Source: Psychromonas sp030397575 (lineage in GTDB: Bacteria; Pseudomonadota; Gammaproteobacteria; Enterobacterales; Psychromonadaceae). From it: 64,000 nt of DNA. The notes beneath the pieces were generated by a model. It did not search any database and was not told where the DNA came from. It saw only the letters and a program-made list of their open reading frames with translations. The translations under genes and the position numbers were made by a program. Positions 18,240-25,839 of this stretch are shown here, piece by piece (position 1 is the first letter of the stretch; each line of letters begins with the position of its first letter). The stretch is from NCBI RefSeq assembly GCF_046250175.1, contig NZ_CP176468.1; one strand, 5' to 3'.

Positions 18240-18498
18240 TTCCGACGATAACAAATACCATTTATATAGATTAACATTAATAATTCACTCTAAAAAAATA
18301 AAGAAGCTCAATGTTATATTAGGCATTATTTTATTTATAATTTATTTATGGGAGTTAAAATAAGGAACTAATATTAAATGCTTTTAAAGGAGTAACCGTA
18401 TCGCAAAATCAAAATGGACTGATTCGAGATCAGCTAAAGAATTACTTACTCGCATTGAAGCACTTAAGTTAAAAGAAAATCAAAGATGTAATGCGATT

Positions 18499-19686
18499 GT
18501 GAGTAACAAAAACTTCAAATCCTCTTTTAACTCCAATGGATTTGACAACTATCTTATGCTTTTAAAAGAACTTACTAAATTTCATCATGAAATTCCTGAT
18601 GTAGTAAAAACAGAGTTGGTGCAAAAAGCAATTTGGAAATCAGCTGACGATAAAAAATTTCATGAGGGTTATGTTGGAAATATGCTTAAAAGAGCAGAGA
18701 AAGAGTACTTAGCACAATCATCACAAAAATATTTTCTAGTCACTGGTATATCCATAACAGGTATAAGAAACAAGCGGCTAATCAAAACACAAAACTCATT
18801 AATAACAATTTCAAATTACCTCCCTAAAAAATATAAGAGCAGCTATAATTTCAAGCAAGCTTTATCCTTATATCCACAAATTAATCAAAAAGCCTATTCA
18901 TGGGTTACTGTAGAGGTTACTGCTAGATGTATTCATTCAGCAACAGAGCTTGCACTTGAACAATTAGACTACTGGCGAGGCATTATTAATATATACTTCA
19001 ATTATAACCAAAGTAGAACTTCATATAGTAAACCAGCAGCAATAAATAAAATATTTAAGTATCCATATCATTCACTCCATTTAGAAAATGGAGATAAAGC
19101 AACAGAACTCTATTGGTTTGATCCAAACTACTGTAATGCGATTAAATCATTTGATATTACTGATAAATATGACAAGTCAAAAAAATTCTACCAAGCACTA
19201 TCTAGAGGCATTGATAATAGTGGGGAAAGTTTATTTTTCATTAAAGTACTAAATCGATACTGCTCCGCACTTGATACTACCAATATGAATAGCTCGTTTT
19301 TAACTTTATGGTCGTTATTGGAAACATTAACGTTCACTACAAATGAAAATTACGATGTCACAATATCTAGAACTTTAGTTTTGTTTAAAGATAAATTCAA
19401 ATTTAAACTTGAATTAGAAACACTAAGAAACAAACGTAACATGGCAATTCATAGTGGGTGTCAATTAGCTGAAGCTGAAAAATATGCTTATATTCTAATG
19501 AATATAATTCATGAGTATATTTTCTTTTTAATAAATGCGATTGAAAAAAGTAAATCGAGAGAGCAATTAATATCTGTATTAGACCTGCCTTTAAATAAAA
19601 ACAAAATTTCCAAAATTCGTCAGGGTTATGAATCTGAAATAGAAAAATTAGATTTAATAGAAAGCTTAATATGCATTGAAAATTAA
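18499..19686 (+). CDS. HEPN (Apea-like) domain protein
   Basis: The C-terminal part (about residues 230-375 from the GTG) is helical and carries the HEPN RNase motif, RNMAIH with R313 and H318, in the context ETLRNKRNMAIHSG. It resembles the Apea-like HEPN group, whose members occur in antiviral and toxin contexts; the N-terminal 230 residues are not recognised. The listed start is GTG 18499, which has no ribosome binding site. The frame stays open without a stop back to 18388, and AAAGGAG lies seven bases before an ATC codon at 18400, which would give a natural-looking (M)AKSKWTDS N-terminus of 428 residues. The gene is more AT-rich than its neighbours, stands alone, and may be horizontally acquired. 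Confidence 0.75.
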   Translation: MSNKNFKSSFNSNGFDNYLMLLKELTKFHHEIPDVVKTELVQKAIWKSADDKKFHEGYVGNMLKRAEKEYLAQSSQKYFLVTGISITGIRNKRLIKTQNSLITISNYLPKKYKSSYNFKQALSLYPQINQKAYSWVTVEVTARCIHSATELALEQLDYWRGIINIYFNYNQSRTSYSKPAAINKIFKYPYHSLHLENGDKATELYWFDPNYCNAIKSFDITDKYDKSKKFYQALSRGIDNSGESLFFIKVLNRYCSALDTTNMNSSFLTLWSLLETLTFTTNENYDVTISRTLVLFKDKFKFKLELETLRNKRNMAIHSGCQLAEAEKYAYILMNIIHEYIFFLINAIEKSKSREQLISVLDLPLNKNKISKIRQGYESEIEKLDLIESLICIEN

Positions 19687-20037
19687 AGCATAAAAAATAA
19701 TGGGTTCAAGTCTTGTTTTTTGCCTTTTAAAAATGCTTCCCACAAAACCCTAAGAAAAACGATGTTCAATGTGGCTGCAACTCCCCTACCGTTGAGCTTT
19801 CTCTAGCGATAAATGTCTTTCACCAACAGCAAACAGGACGTTTGCTGTATGAACTGGTGCGTTAAGAAAGGCAATTAGCGGTTGGATAAAAAGCAATTCA
19901 GTAGCCAGTGTTTTGCATCCTTTCTTCTCTGGTAAAAGAAAGGATGTCGTCGACAGAACGAAAACACTGCCAATAAATAGCTAGCTGTCAGAATGGGTGC
20001 AGACGAAGAAAAAGAAATCCAGCTTTATCAATCCCCC
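19687..20037. other. Intergenic region with a long structured element
   Basis: No gene is seen. CAGTGTTTT (19906-19914) pairs with AAAACACTG (19961-19969), and inside it ATCCTTTCTT (19917-19926) pairs with AAGAAAGGAT (19936-19945). Base composition is less AT-rich than the HEPN gene next to it. No integrase or attC core was recognised. Confidence 0.6.
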
Positions 20038-20865
20038 TTAAACATCAAAAAATGCGTAGGTTCTTGTTTCAATGCTTTGTCTTGGTTTGTTGTGTTCGCC
20101 CTGATTAGCTAATGGGAAAGCGGTATGCATCGCAAAGCGAGCGCTTGAGGGTTCACTATCAAAGCCTTTAATTAATACGGCTTCGCTACCATCCATCTCA
20201 GGGTAGTAATACCATTTTTGGTGTTTATTCTTTTTCAGTGCGAATATCTCACCTTGATGCTTTTGTGTTGAGTGCATATCGTTAAATGAAATATTAGCCT
20301 TCACTAAATCGTTACTATCTAGCGTAGAGAAATCCAAAAATGCTAAGGGATCTTTCTCTATCACACCATCAATTGAACGCCATAGGTTTATTTGAACCAT
20401 GCGCTTTCCTGCAAAGCGTTTTAGGATAGCGTCGTCCAATACGGTTTGTGCTCTTATCGGTCCGGTTTGATGTGTGTAATCGTTATGCACATGGTAGGCA
20501 GGATGACGGTTGGAAGCTTTAATGCCACGGCGTACGGTATGATCAAATGCAACTACATGCGCTGCGCCCGTCTGTGCTTTTATCAAAGCTTCTACTTGCG
20601 GATAATAGTCAGCTTTAACCGTTTCACTTTCTAAAAAATCAACTTCATTGGGTTCAAAATTCGTAAGCTGAAAGCCAGCGTTATCTAAGTTAAAAACAGT
20701 CTCTGTTGAAACGGATCTTGCATTGATGACTTCCGTTTCTTCAAAGCCATAATGTGCACTATATTCCTGCTGCTCATCAAAGCCAGAATAATTGATCACG
20801 GGTGTACCTGTAGCACTTGCCTTAATAAAATGAAGTGTTGTTTTTTCAACTGTATTAGTGCTCAT
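20038..20865 (-). CDS. CmcJ/NvfI family oxidoreductase
   Basis: This 275-residue protein resembles the CmcJ/AsaB/NvfI group of iron-dependent, 2-oxoglutarate-type oxygenases found in bacteria and fungi. The likely iron ligands are H and D in HVHNDYTHQTGP (about residues 124-135) and a distal histidine in FAMHTAFP. RMVQINLWRSID is also a family motif. The physiological substrate is unknown. A palindrome shared with two other promoters of this cluster lies 77-92 bases upstream of the ATG, so it probably belongs to the regulon of the TetR protein encoded at 21308-21826. Confidence 0.82.
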   Translation of the reverse strand: MSTNTVEKTTLHFIKASATGTPVINYSGFDEQQEYSAHYGFEETEVINARSVSTETVFNLDNAGFQLTNFEPNEVDFLESETVKADYYPQVEALIKAQTGAAHVVAFDHTVRRGIKASNRHPAYHVHNDYTHQTGPIRAQTVLDDAILKRFAGKRMVQINLWRSIDGVIEKDPLAFLDFSTLDSNDLVKANISFNDMHSTQKHQGEIFALKKNKHQKWYYYPEMDGSEAVLIKGFDSEPSSARFAMHTAFPLANQGEHNKPRQSIETRTYAFFDV

Positions 20866-20941
20866 ATCAACCTCTGCTATTTAACTATAACTATCAACTG
20901 CTGTTCATTCTCGTTGTTAGTTATCCAAATTAAATTTAAAC

Positions 20942-20957
20942 TATCTACCGATAGGTA
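20942..20957. promoter_or_regulatory. TetR-type operator, site A
   Basis: TATCTACCGATAGGTA fits the shared pattern TATCTA-N4-TAGRTA. It also overlaps a larger perfect repeat, ACCGATAG-GTAT-CTATCGGT. It lies between the oxygenase gene (20865) and the TetR gene end, upstream of the oxygenase start. Confidence 0.75.
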
Positions 20958-21307
20958 TCTATCGGTTATTAAAGATTAATTAGTTACTAATAGCAATCTA
21001 TATTTAGTCACTTTTTAATGCGATCTATAAAAATGAAGGAGTAAAATCCCAAAAGTAATTAAAAATCAATAAATTAAAAATTCAATTAAATGAGCTAGCT
21101 GTAAGGCGAGTTTGATATGAGTGCCGCCTTCTGCCTAAAACTCACGGAAAAGGTTTTTGGATAAGAGACAATGAAATTAGAATATTTTGGTTTAGGCAAT
21201 AAGTGGGTTATGAAAATAGTAAGCAATAAATAGTGAGGAAGTACTTAATAGGATATGACGCTGGATACACTTAACATTACAGAGAACTAAGTGTACCCAC
21301 GATATTT

Positions 21308-21826
21308 TTACTGGGTCGCTAGTTTAAAATAGCTGTGGTCATTCAATGCCTTGCTGATCATCATTGCACCTTCTAATGTGCTAACGGTAAGGATAGCTGC
21401 ATGTAATGGTTCATTTTCTCCATTAGCAATATGGGCCTTTTGTAACCACGCTAAGTTCAGGTCAAAAAAACGTTTTACTTCTGCACGAACCTTTTCAGGT
21501 AAGCTTTCATTTTGAGCGCCTAACAAACCACACAAACACATTTTGTCATCATTAAGTAACGCGCTTCTGAACAGTTGTGTATAAGCTTCAATAGGATCTT
21601 TATTCGCAGCTTTAAGTTCATCTACATCGCCTAATGCTCCTAAAAAAGCATTCGTATATTGATGAGCTAATTCAGCGCCTAAGTCCGCTTTGGTAGGGAA
21701 ATGGTAGTGGACACTGGCACTTTTTATACCCACTTCATTAGCGATCTCTCGGAAACTGAAATTATTATAGCCACCTAGTCTTACTTTATCTTCTGCAGCT
21801 TTTAATAATGCTTCTTTTTTGCTCAT
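21308..21826 (-). CDS. TetR/AcrR family repressor
   Basis: This 172-residue regulator has a clear N-terminal helix-turn-helix: FSFREIANEVGIKSASVHYH at about residues 22-41. The C-terminal ligand domain has a CxC pair (MCLCGLLGAQ) near its middle, which could sense an electrophile or metal (inference). The frame opens at 21844, but the ATG at 21826 has GGGGA at good spacing. It sits between the oxygenase and the cupin gene. Three copies of one palindrome in the surrounding promoters suggest it controls them and, through site B at 21963-21978, its own gene. Confidence 0.9.
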   Translation of the reverse strand: MSKKEALLKAAEDKVRLGGYNNFSFREIANEVGIKSASVHYHFPTKADLGAELAHQYTNAFLGALGDVDELKAANKDPIEAYTQLFRSALLNDDKMCLCGLLGAQNESLPEKVRAEVKRFFDLNLAWLQKAHIANGENEPLHAAILTVSTLEGAMMISKALNDHSYFKLATQ

Positions 21827-21962
21827 TCTTGTATTCCCCATCATTGAATATAAATTATCAAGCAGAGCATCACTATTTACAAGTAATAATGCATTCTGAG
21901 TAAGGCAGTTAGTCGCTGAAATCCCTTTTAAAGTTGACTTATGTACAATTAAACCATATAAC

Positions 21963-21978
21963 TATCTACTGATAGATA
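21963..21978. promoter_or_regulatory. TetR-type operator, site B
   Basis: TATCTACTGATAGATA is a palindrome with perfect six-base arms. It lies 28 bases before the cupin ATG and 137 bases from the TetR start, so it could block both divergent genes. Confidence 0.78.
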
Positions 21979-22005
21979 AACTATTATAGGAAAATTGGAG
22001 GTAAT

Positions 22006-22698
22006 ATGAAAATCGCAGCTGATTTTAGTCAACGCGCTGTTGTACACAGCCAGCTTCAAGAGTGGGTAGCATCACCTATGGCGGGCGTTTACCGCAAGCC
22101 CCTCGATAGAGTAGGCGCTGAAGTAGCAAGAGCAACTACCATCGTTCGTTATGAGCCAGGCAGTGAGTTCAGTGAACACATTCACACCGGTGGGGAAGAG
22201 TTTATTGTGCTAGAAGGTATTTTTGAAGATGAGCATGGACAATTCCCAGCTGGTTCATATATACGAAACCCACCACAGTCTCGCCATCAACCAAGCTCTA
22301 AAGGCGGTTGCACTATGTTGGTAAAACTTTGGCAGTTCGATGCAAACGATCGTACACATGTTCGTTTACAGATGAATAAAATGGGTAAAACACAACTTCA
22401 TGATAATAACCAAGTTGCTGTCACTCCGCTTTATTTAGATGATATTGAAGAAGTTAGTGTATTGCACTTTCAAGCAAATGCGACCTACTCGCTTGAAGCA
22501 AAAGGCGGCGCAGAGTTATTGGTACTTGAAGGCTCAGCACAAGAGTCTACAGATACCCTAAATAAACACAGTTGGTTACGTACCCCAATAGGCAGTAACT
22601 TGCAGGTTAAAGCGGGTGAACAAGGCGCAACGATATGGGTTAAGACCGGACATTTAACACAAGTTGAAGAACAAATAGCACGTGTAACAAATGCATAA
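22006..22698 (+). CDS. ChrR-like double cupin protein
   Basis: This 230-residue protein has two cupin domains. The first (about residues 40-115) carries metal ligands in SEHIHTGGEEFIVLEGIFED and a later histidine in PPQSRHQPS, as in the cupin half of the anti-sigma factor ChrR. The zinc-binding anti-sigma N-terminus of ChrR is absent, so it is not an anti-sigma factor. GGAGG precedes the ATG. It likely handles a reactive small molecule with its neighbours under TetR control; the reaction is unknown. Confidence 0.85.
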   Translation: MKIAADFSQRAVVHSQLQEWVASPMAGVYRKPLDRVGAEVARATTIVRYEPGSEFSEHIHTGGEEFIVLEGIFEDEHGQFPAGSYIRNPPQSRHQPSSKGGCTMLVKLWQFDANDRTHVRLQMNKMGKTQLHDNNQVAVTPLYLDDIEEVSVLHFQANATYSLEAKGGAELLVLEGSAQESTDTLNKHSWLRTPIGSNLQVKAGEQGATIWVKTGHLTQVEEQIARVTNA

Positions 22699-22705
22699 TC
22701 CTATA

Positions 22706-22730
22706 AATGGCCACTGTTTAAGTGGTCATT
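22706..22730 (+). terminator. Terminator of the cupin gene
   Basis: AATGGCCACT / AGTGGTCATT, with one G-U pair, is followed by CCTTCCTTTA shortly after the stop. Confidence 0.7.
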
Positions 22731-22950
22731 CCTTCCTTTAAAACAGCTATTACAACTCCCCAAAAAAATAACCTAGAAACACATCACTTAATCTAACTTA
22801 TTGTTATTTTTATTGTTATTAAACACATTAAAAATTTAAATACATGCGTTGTTTAGAGTCACGTTTGAGCTAGGATTTTTAAAAGGGGTTATGACGAGAA
22901 GATGGTTTAGATAGATTGGTTTTGCTGTTAGAAAAAGAAAAAAGCAAGAA

Positions 22951-22991
22951 CACTGTTTATATCAATTACCTTACCGTGATTGATATAAAGT
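22951..22991 (-). terminator. Hairpin after the VOC gene
   Basis: TATATCAAT / ATTGATATA form a strong stem, extended outward by CACT/AGTG, starting 28 bases past the VOC stop on the minus strand. It has no T run, so it could instead be an mRNA stabiliser. The rest of 22731-22950 holds no gene. Confidence 0.45.
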
Positions 22992-23018
22992 GTCCTTACT
23001 TAAAATGAACTAATTTAC

Positions 23019-23387
23019 TTAGGTCATGTGGAAGAAACAAAGTTTGTTGCCATCCAAGTCATAAACGTATGACCCATAGAAAAAGTCAAAACGTTGACCA
23101 GGTTCGCCGGCGTCTGTTGCACCTAGTTCAATGGCTTTATTGTAAAGCGCTTGTGCACCTTCAATTGAACCACCAGGAATAGCAACTTGTTGACCGTTAC
23201 CAGCACTTTGTGGGTTGTTATCATGAGGAGTACAAACAGCTAGCATTGCGCCACCAGCATCTGTTCCGTAGAACTTAATTCTATCCATTTCCAATAAAAT
23301 TTTACCGCCAACTAACTCAAGTAGTTCATTGTAAAAAGAAACTGCTTTATCTAGGTCTTTTGAACCAATCGTAGTGTATCCAATCAT
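23019..23387 (-). CDS. VOC family (glyoxalase/bleomycin resistance) protein
   Basis: The protein has 122 residues with the paired beta-alpha-beta-beta-beta fold: MIGYTTIGSKDLDKAVSFYN at the start and SYVYDLDGNKLCFFHM at the end. Members bind a metal and act on glutathione adducts, aromatic rings or antibiotics; the substrate here is unknown. A third copy of the cluster palindrome lies 102-117 bases upstream, linking it to the TetR regulon. Confidence 0.88.
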   Translation of the reverse strand: MIGYTTIGSKDLDKAVSFYNELLELVGGKILLEMDRIKFYGTDAGGAMLAVCTPHDNNPQSAGNGQQVAIPGGSIEGAQALYNKAIELGATDAGEPGQRFDFFYGSYVYDLDGNKLCFFHMT

Positions 23388-23488
23388 AATTTAATCCCTG
23401 TTTTAAAAAGATGAAGTAACGTTATTTAAGTCTCAATCAGTAGCCACTTGGTAACGTTGTGTCGTTGTTAACGACACGAATATTTACA

Positions 23489-23504
23489 TACCTACCGATA
23501 GATA
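23489..23504. promoter_or_regulatory. TetR-type operator, site C
   Basis: TACCTACCGATAGATA matches sites A and B on the reverse strand (TATCTATCGGTAGGTA). It lies upstream of the VOC gene. Nothing else is seen in 23505-23757. Confidence 0.72.
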
Positions 23505-23757
23505 GTCAAACTATTTTTTGAAAATAAACGCTATCGAATAACAAGAAAAGTGATGAATATTCAAAAAGAGGGGTTAAATAGCATTAACAATCAATAAGTT
23601 ATATTTTATTGGAAAAGTTATTTTTTATAATAAAGTGTGATCATAACCAAGCGATTAAGATCATCACTTAGAATACGCACAATAAAAGGGGAAAAATAGA
23701 AGTATTAACTGCCCATTACAAATAGTAAAAAGCAGTTAAGGAAACAGACTAGAGGTA

Positions 23758-24099
23758 TTAAACAATCGAAGACTGTTGTACTAAGTTATAACCGTAAGCA
23801 GCAATAATTAAGACCAGTACGCCTAACCCTTTTAATAAACCTTTTTTATTCACTTGTGGTTCAATTTCACATCGCTTACCAAATAAAAAATGCCCGATTA
23901 TTCCCGCAAAAATACCATAAATAAGCGCGACCATATCAGTTTGCTTAGCAACAACAAATGGGTCATACAAATGATGAATTAACTCGCTGGTTAATAAAGG
24001 AATCTGCACTAAAAAGGTTTGAGTAAGTAGCATATAAGTAATAAAAAAAACAAATATAGCAAAGGGCAATCGGTAAGGAATAAGTTTAGATTCTGTCAT
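23758..24099 (-). CDS. Small inner membrane protein of unknown function
   Basis: The protein has 113 residues with three hydrophobic segments at about 12-32, 58-74 and 88-106. I do not recognise the family. It has no clear partner gene. The start ATG at 24099 is preceded by a purine-rich stretch (AGAAGAAAAAA). Confidence 0.7.
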   Translation of the reverse strand: MTESKLIPYRLPFAIFVFFITYMLLTQTFLVQIPLLTSELIHHLYDPFVVAKQTDMVALIYGIFAGIIGHFLFGKRCEIEPQVNKKGLLKGLGVLVLIIAAYGYNLVQQSSIV

Positions 24100-24448
24100 T
24101 TTTTTCTTCTGTTTAATTAGGGTAAAAAATAAATGGTTATCGTATCGATAATCAAATTTATTTCATCTTAATAAGTATCATCATATTAGTCATTGATTAT
24201 TGTTGATTATGCCACAGCTTACTCTTTCATATGTGAGCTAATCCCCTATTTGCCCTCAGTTCAGGTTAATGGAAACGAAACATTATATAAAATCAGATAG
24301 TTAAACCATTTAATAAGCAATACAAATATCAAGCGATGCCTAAGCAAAATAATAAATAACAATTAACTATCAATTATTAAAATTAAAACGATTTTACCTA
24401 TTGAATTAATACTCGTATATTAGCTAAAAAGTTTAATAGGGACATCAA
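24100..24448. other. Intergenic region, nothing specific seen
   Basis: The sequence is very AT-rich, between divergent genes, and must hold both promoters. No repeat or RNA motif was recognised. Confidence 0.4.
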
Positions 24449-25378
24449 ATGAGCCAAATACCAGTACCATCATTCGCTAATACACCTAACTGTGAAGCAA
24501 CCCAACCCGTTAAAGAAACCGCACTTGTTGTTGAGGGTGGTGGTCAGCGTGGTATTTTTACAGCAGGCGTATTAGATAGTTGGTTAGCGAAGGACTTTAA
24601 TCCTTTTTCTATTTTAATTGGTACTTCGGCTGGTGCTCAAAACCTATCAACTTATATGACTCGTCAATCAGGTTACGCTAAACGATCGATTATGCAGCTT
24701 TCCAGAGATCCTGAGTTTTTTAGTATAAAACGTTCTTTTACTAAACGTAATGCAATGGATCTTGATTGGTATTTTGACCGTGTTAGCGAGCCTGAATATC
24801 AGCTCAATATGCAATGCGCAGAAAACCAATTAGTTAACCGCCAGTTACTTTTTTCGGCGACAAATATGAATGGCTTCTGCCCTACTTTTCTTGAACCTAC
24901 GGCAGACAACTGGTTAACCATGCTCAAGGCATCCAGTGCGCTACCTTATTTGTATAAAAAAGGCGTGGCAATTGGAGCTGATCACTATGTAGATGGTGGC
25001 GTGGCTTTACCTATTCCGATTCAAGAAGCATATAACCGCGGTGCGAAAAAAATTATTGTTTTACGCACCGCGCCAACGGATCGCAATGTAGGTTATCCGT
25101 GGGCACGAAAGTTAAAGTCTTGGGTGTGTAAATCCAATAAATGCCCGAAGGTATTAGATATTATTACTGGCTATGAGAATGCTTATAACCAAGCCATTAA
25201 TTTTATCCAGCAACCACCTGAAGATGCACAAGTGATTGAGATATCTCCACCTACAAAGCTAGCCAGCCGTATTTTAGGAAGCAGTGACAAAGCGTTAATG
25301 GCAGATTATCAATTAGGTGTTGAAGTGGGTCAGGCTTTTTTACAGAGCCAGTCAGCACAACTATTTAAAATGCATTAA
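24449..25378 (+). CDS. Patatin-like phospholipase (YjjU type)
   Basis: This 309-residue lipid acyl hydrolase has a Ser-Asp dyad. The oxyanion loop is VVEGGGQRGIFTAGVLD (about residues 27-43), the nucleophile serine is in GTSAG (about residues 58-62), and the aspartate is in DGGVALPIPI (about residue 179). The layout follows E. coli YjjU, including the C-terminal region after the patatin domain. GGGAC lies just before the ATG. It converges on the TIGR03643 gene. Confidence 0.88.
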   Translation: MSQIPVPSFANTPNCEATQPVKETALVVEGGGQRGIFTAGVLDSWLAKDFNPFSILIGTSAGAQNLSTYMTRQSGYAKRSIMQLSRDPEFFSIKRSFTKRNAMDLDWYFDRVSEPEYQLNMQCAENQLVNRQLLFSATNMNGFCPTFLEPTADNWLTMLKASSALPYLYKKGVAIGADHYVDGGVALPIPIQEAYNRGAKKIIVLRTAPTDRNVGYPWARKLKSWVCKSNKCPKVLDIITGYENAYNQAINFIQQPPEDAQVIEISPPTKLASRILGSSDKALMADYQLGVEVGQAFLQSQSAQLFKMH

Positions 25379-25380
25379 TG

Positions 25381-25428
25381 GATACAAAGGTAAAATGGTA
25401 ACCACTGTTTTATCTTTGTTTGTATTGT
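25381..25428. terminator. Shared hairpin between convergent genes
   Basis: ACAAAGGTAAAA pairs with TTTTATCTTTGT, with G-U pairs, between the patatin gene and the TIGR03643 gene, overlapping the end of the latter. It is imperfect, so support is moderate. Confidence 0.5.
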
Positions 25429-25661
25429 GTAGAGCAGTAAGCTCGACTAACTTCAGGCGACCTTAGTTTTAAATGCTTGGTTTTTCTACCACTGACTCTG
25501 GCACGCCATAATCTGAAGCTACCTGGCTTTAATTGCCCACGCATAAAGCTAATTAATGCTTTTTCACTTAAACCAAACTGGTCTTCAATTGCTTCAAAAG
25601 GCGTTCTATCTTCCCACGCCATTTCAATCACTCTTGATACTTCACTTGCTGTCAGTGCCAT
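25410..25661 (-). CDS. TIGR03643 family protein (DUF2805)
   Basis: This 83-residue protein contains the family core VIEMAWEDRTPFEAIEDQFG (about residues 10-29), followed by a basic C-terminus. The first half looks like a helix-turn-helix. The function is unknown. The frame reaches TTG 25676, but the ATG at 25661 has GGAAAG upstream and fits the family N-terminus (MALTASEV). Confidence 0.85.
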   Translation of the reverse strand: MALTASEVSRVIEMAWEDRTPFEAIEDQFGLSEKALISFMRGQLKPGSFRLWRARVSGRKTKHLKLRSPEVSRAYCSTQYKQR

Positions 25662-25839
25662 TGTTCTTTCCATCAAATTTTAAAAAGTCTAATACGAACC
25701 TGCACGTGACAAGGTTTAATCTTTGCTTACTTTTAATTAAACACTGGTTTTAATGATGGTAATAAATTTGTCATCTTACTGCTTTAGTCTAGAGCTCGAT
25801 TTTTATCCCCCCTTTAAATAAATGAAAAAGGTAATAAAC

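Noticed and set aside
19861..19970. Possible integron attC site
   Set aside because: Inverted repeats are present, but the GTTRRRY/RYYYAAC core sites are not at the ends and no integrase or cassette array is seen.
22006..22698. ChrR anti-sigma factor
   Set aside because: The protein has only cupin domains and lacks the zinc anti-sigma domain; there is no adjacent ECF sigma gene.
25790..25839. Pho box before PhoX
   Set aside because: The region has a weak TGTCAT-like piece but not the two 7-base direct repeats in correct spacing.
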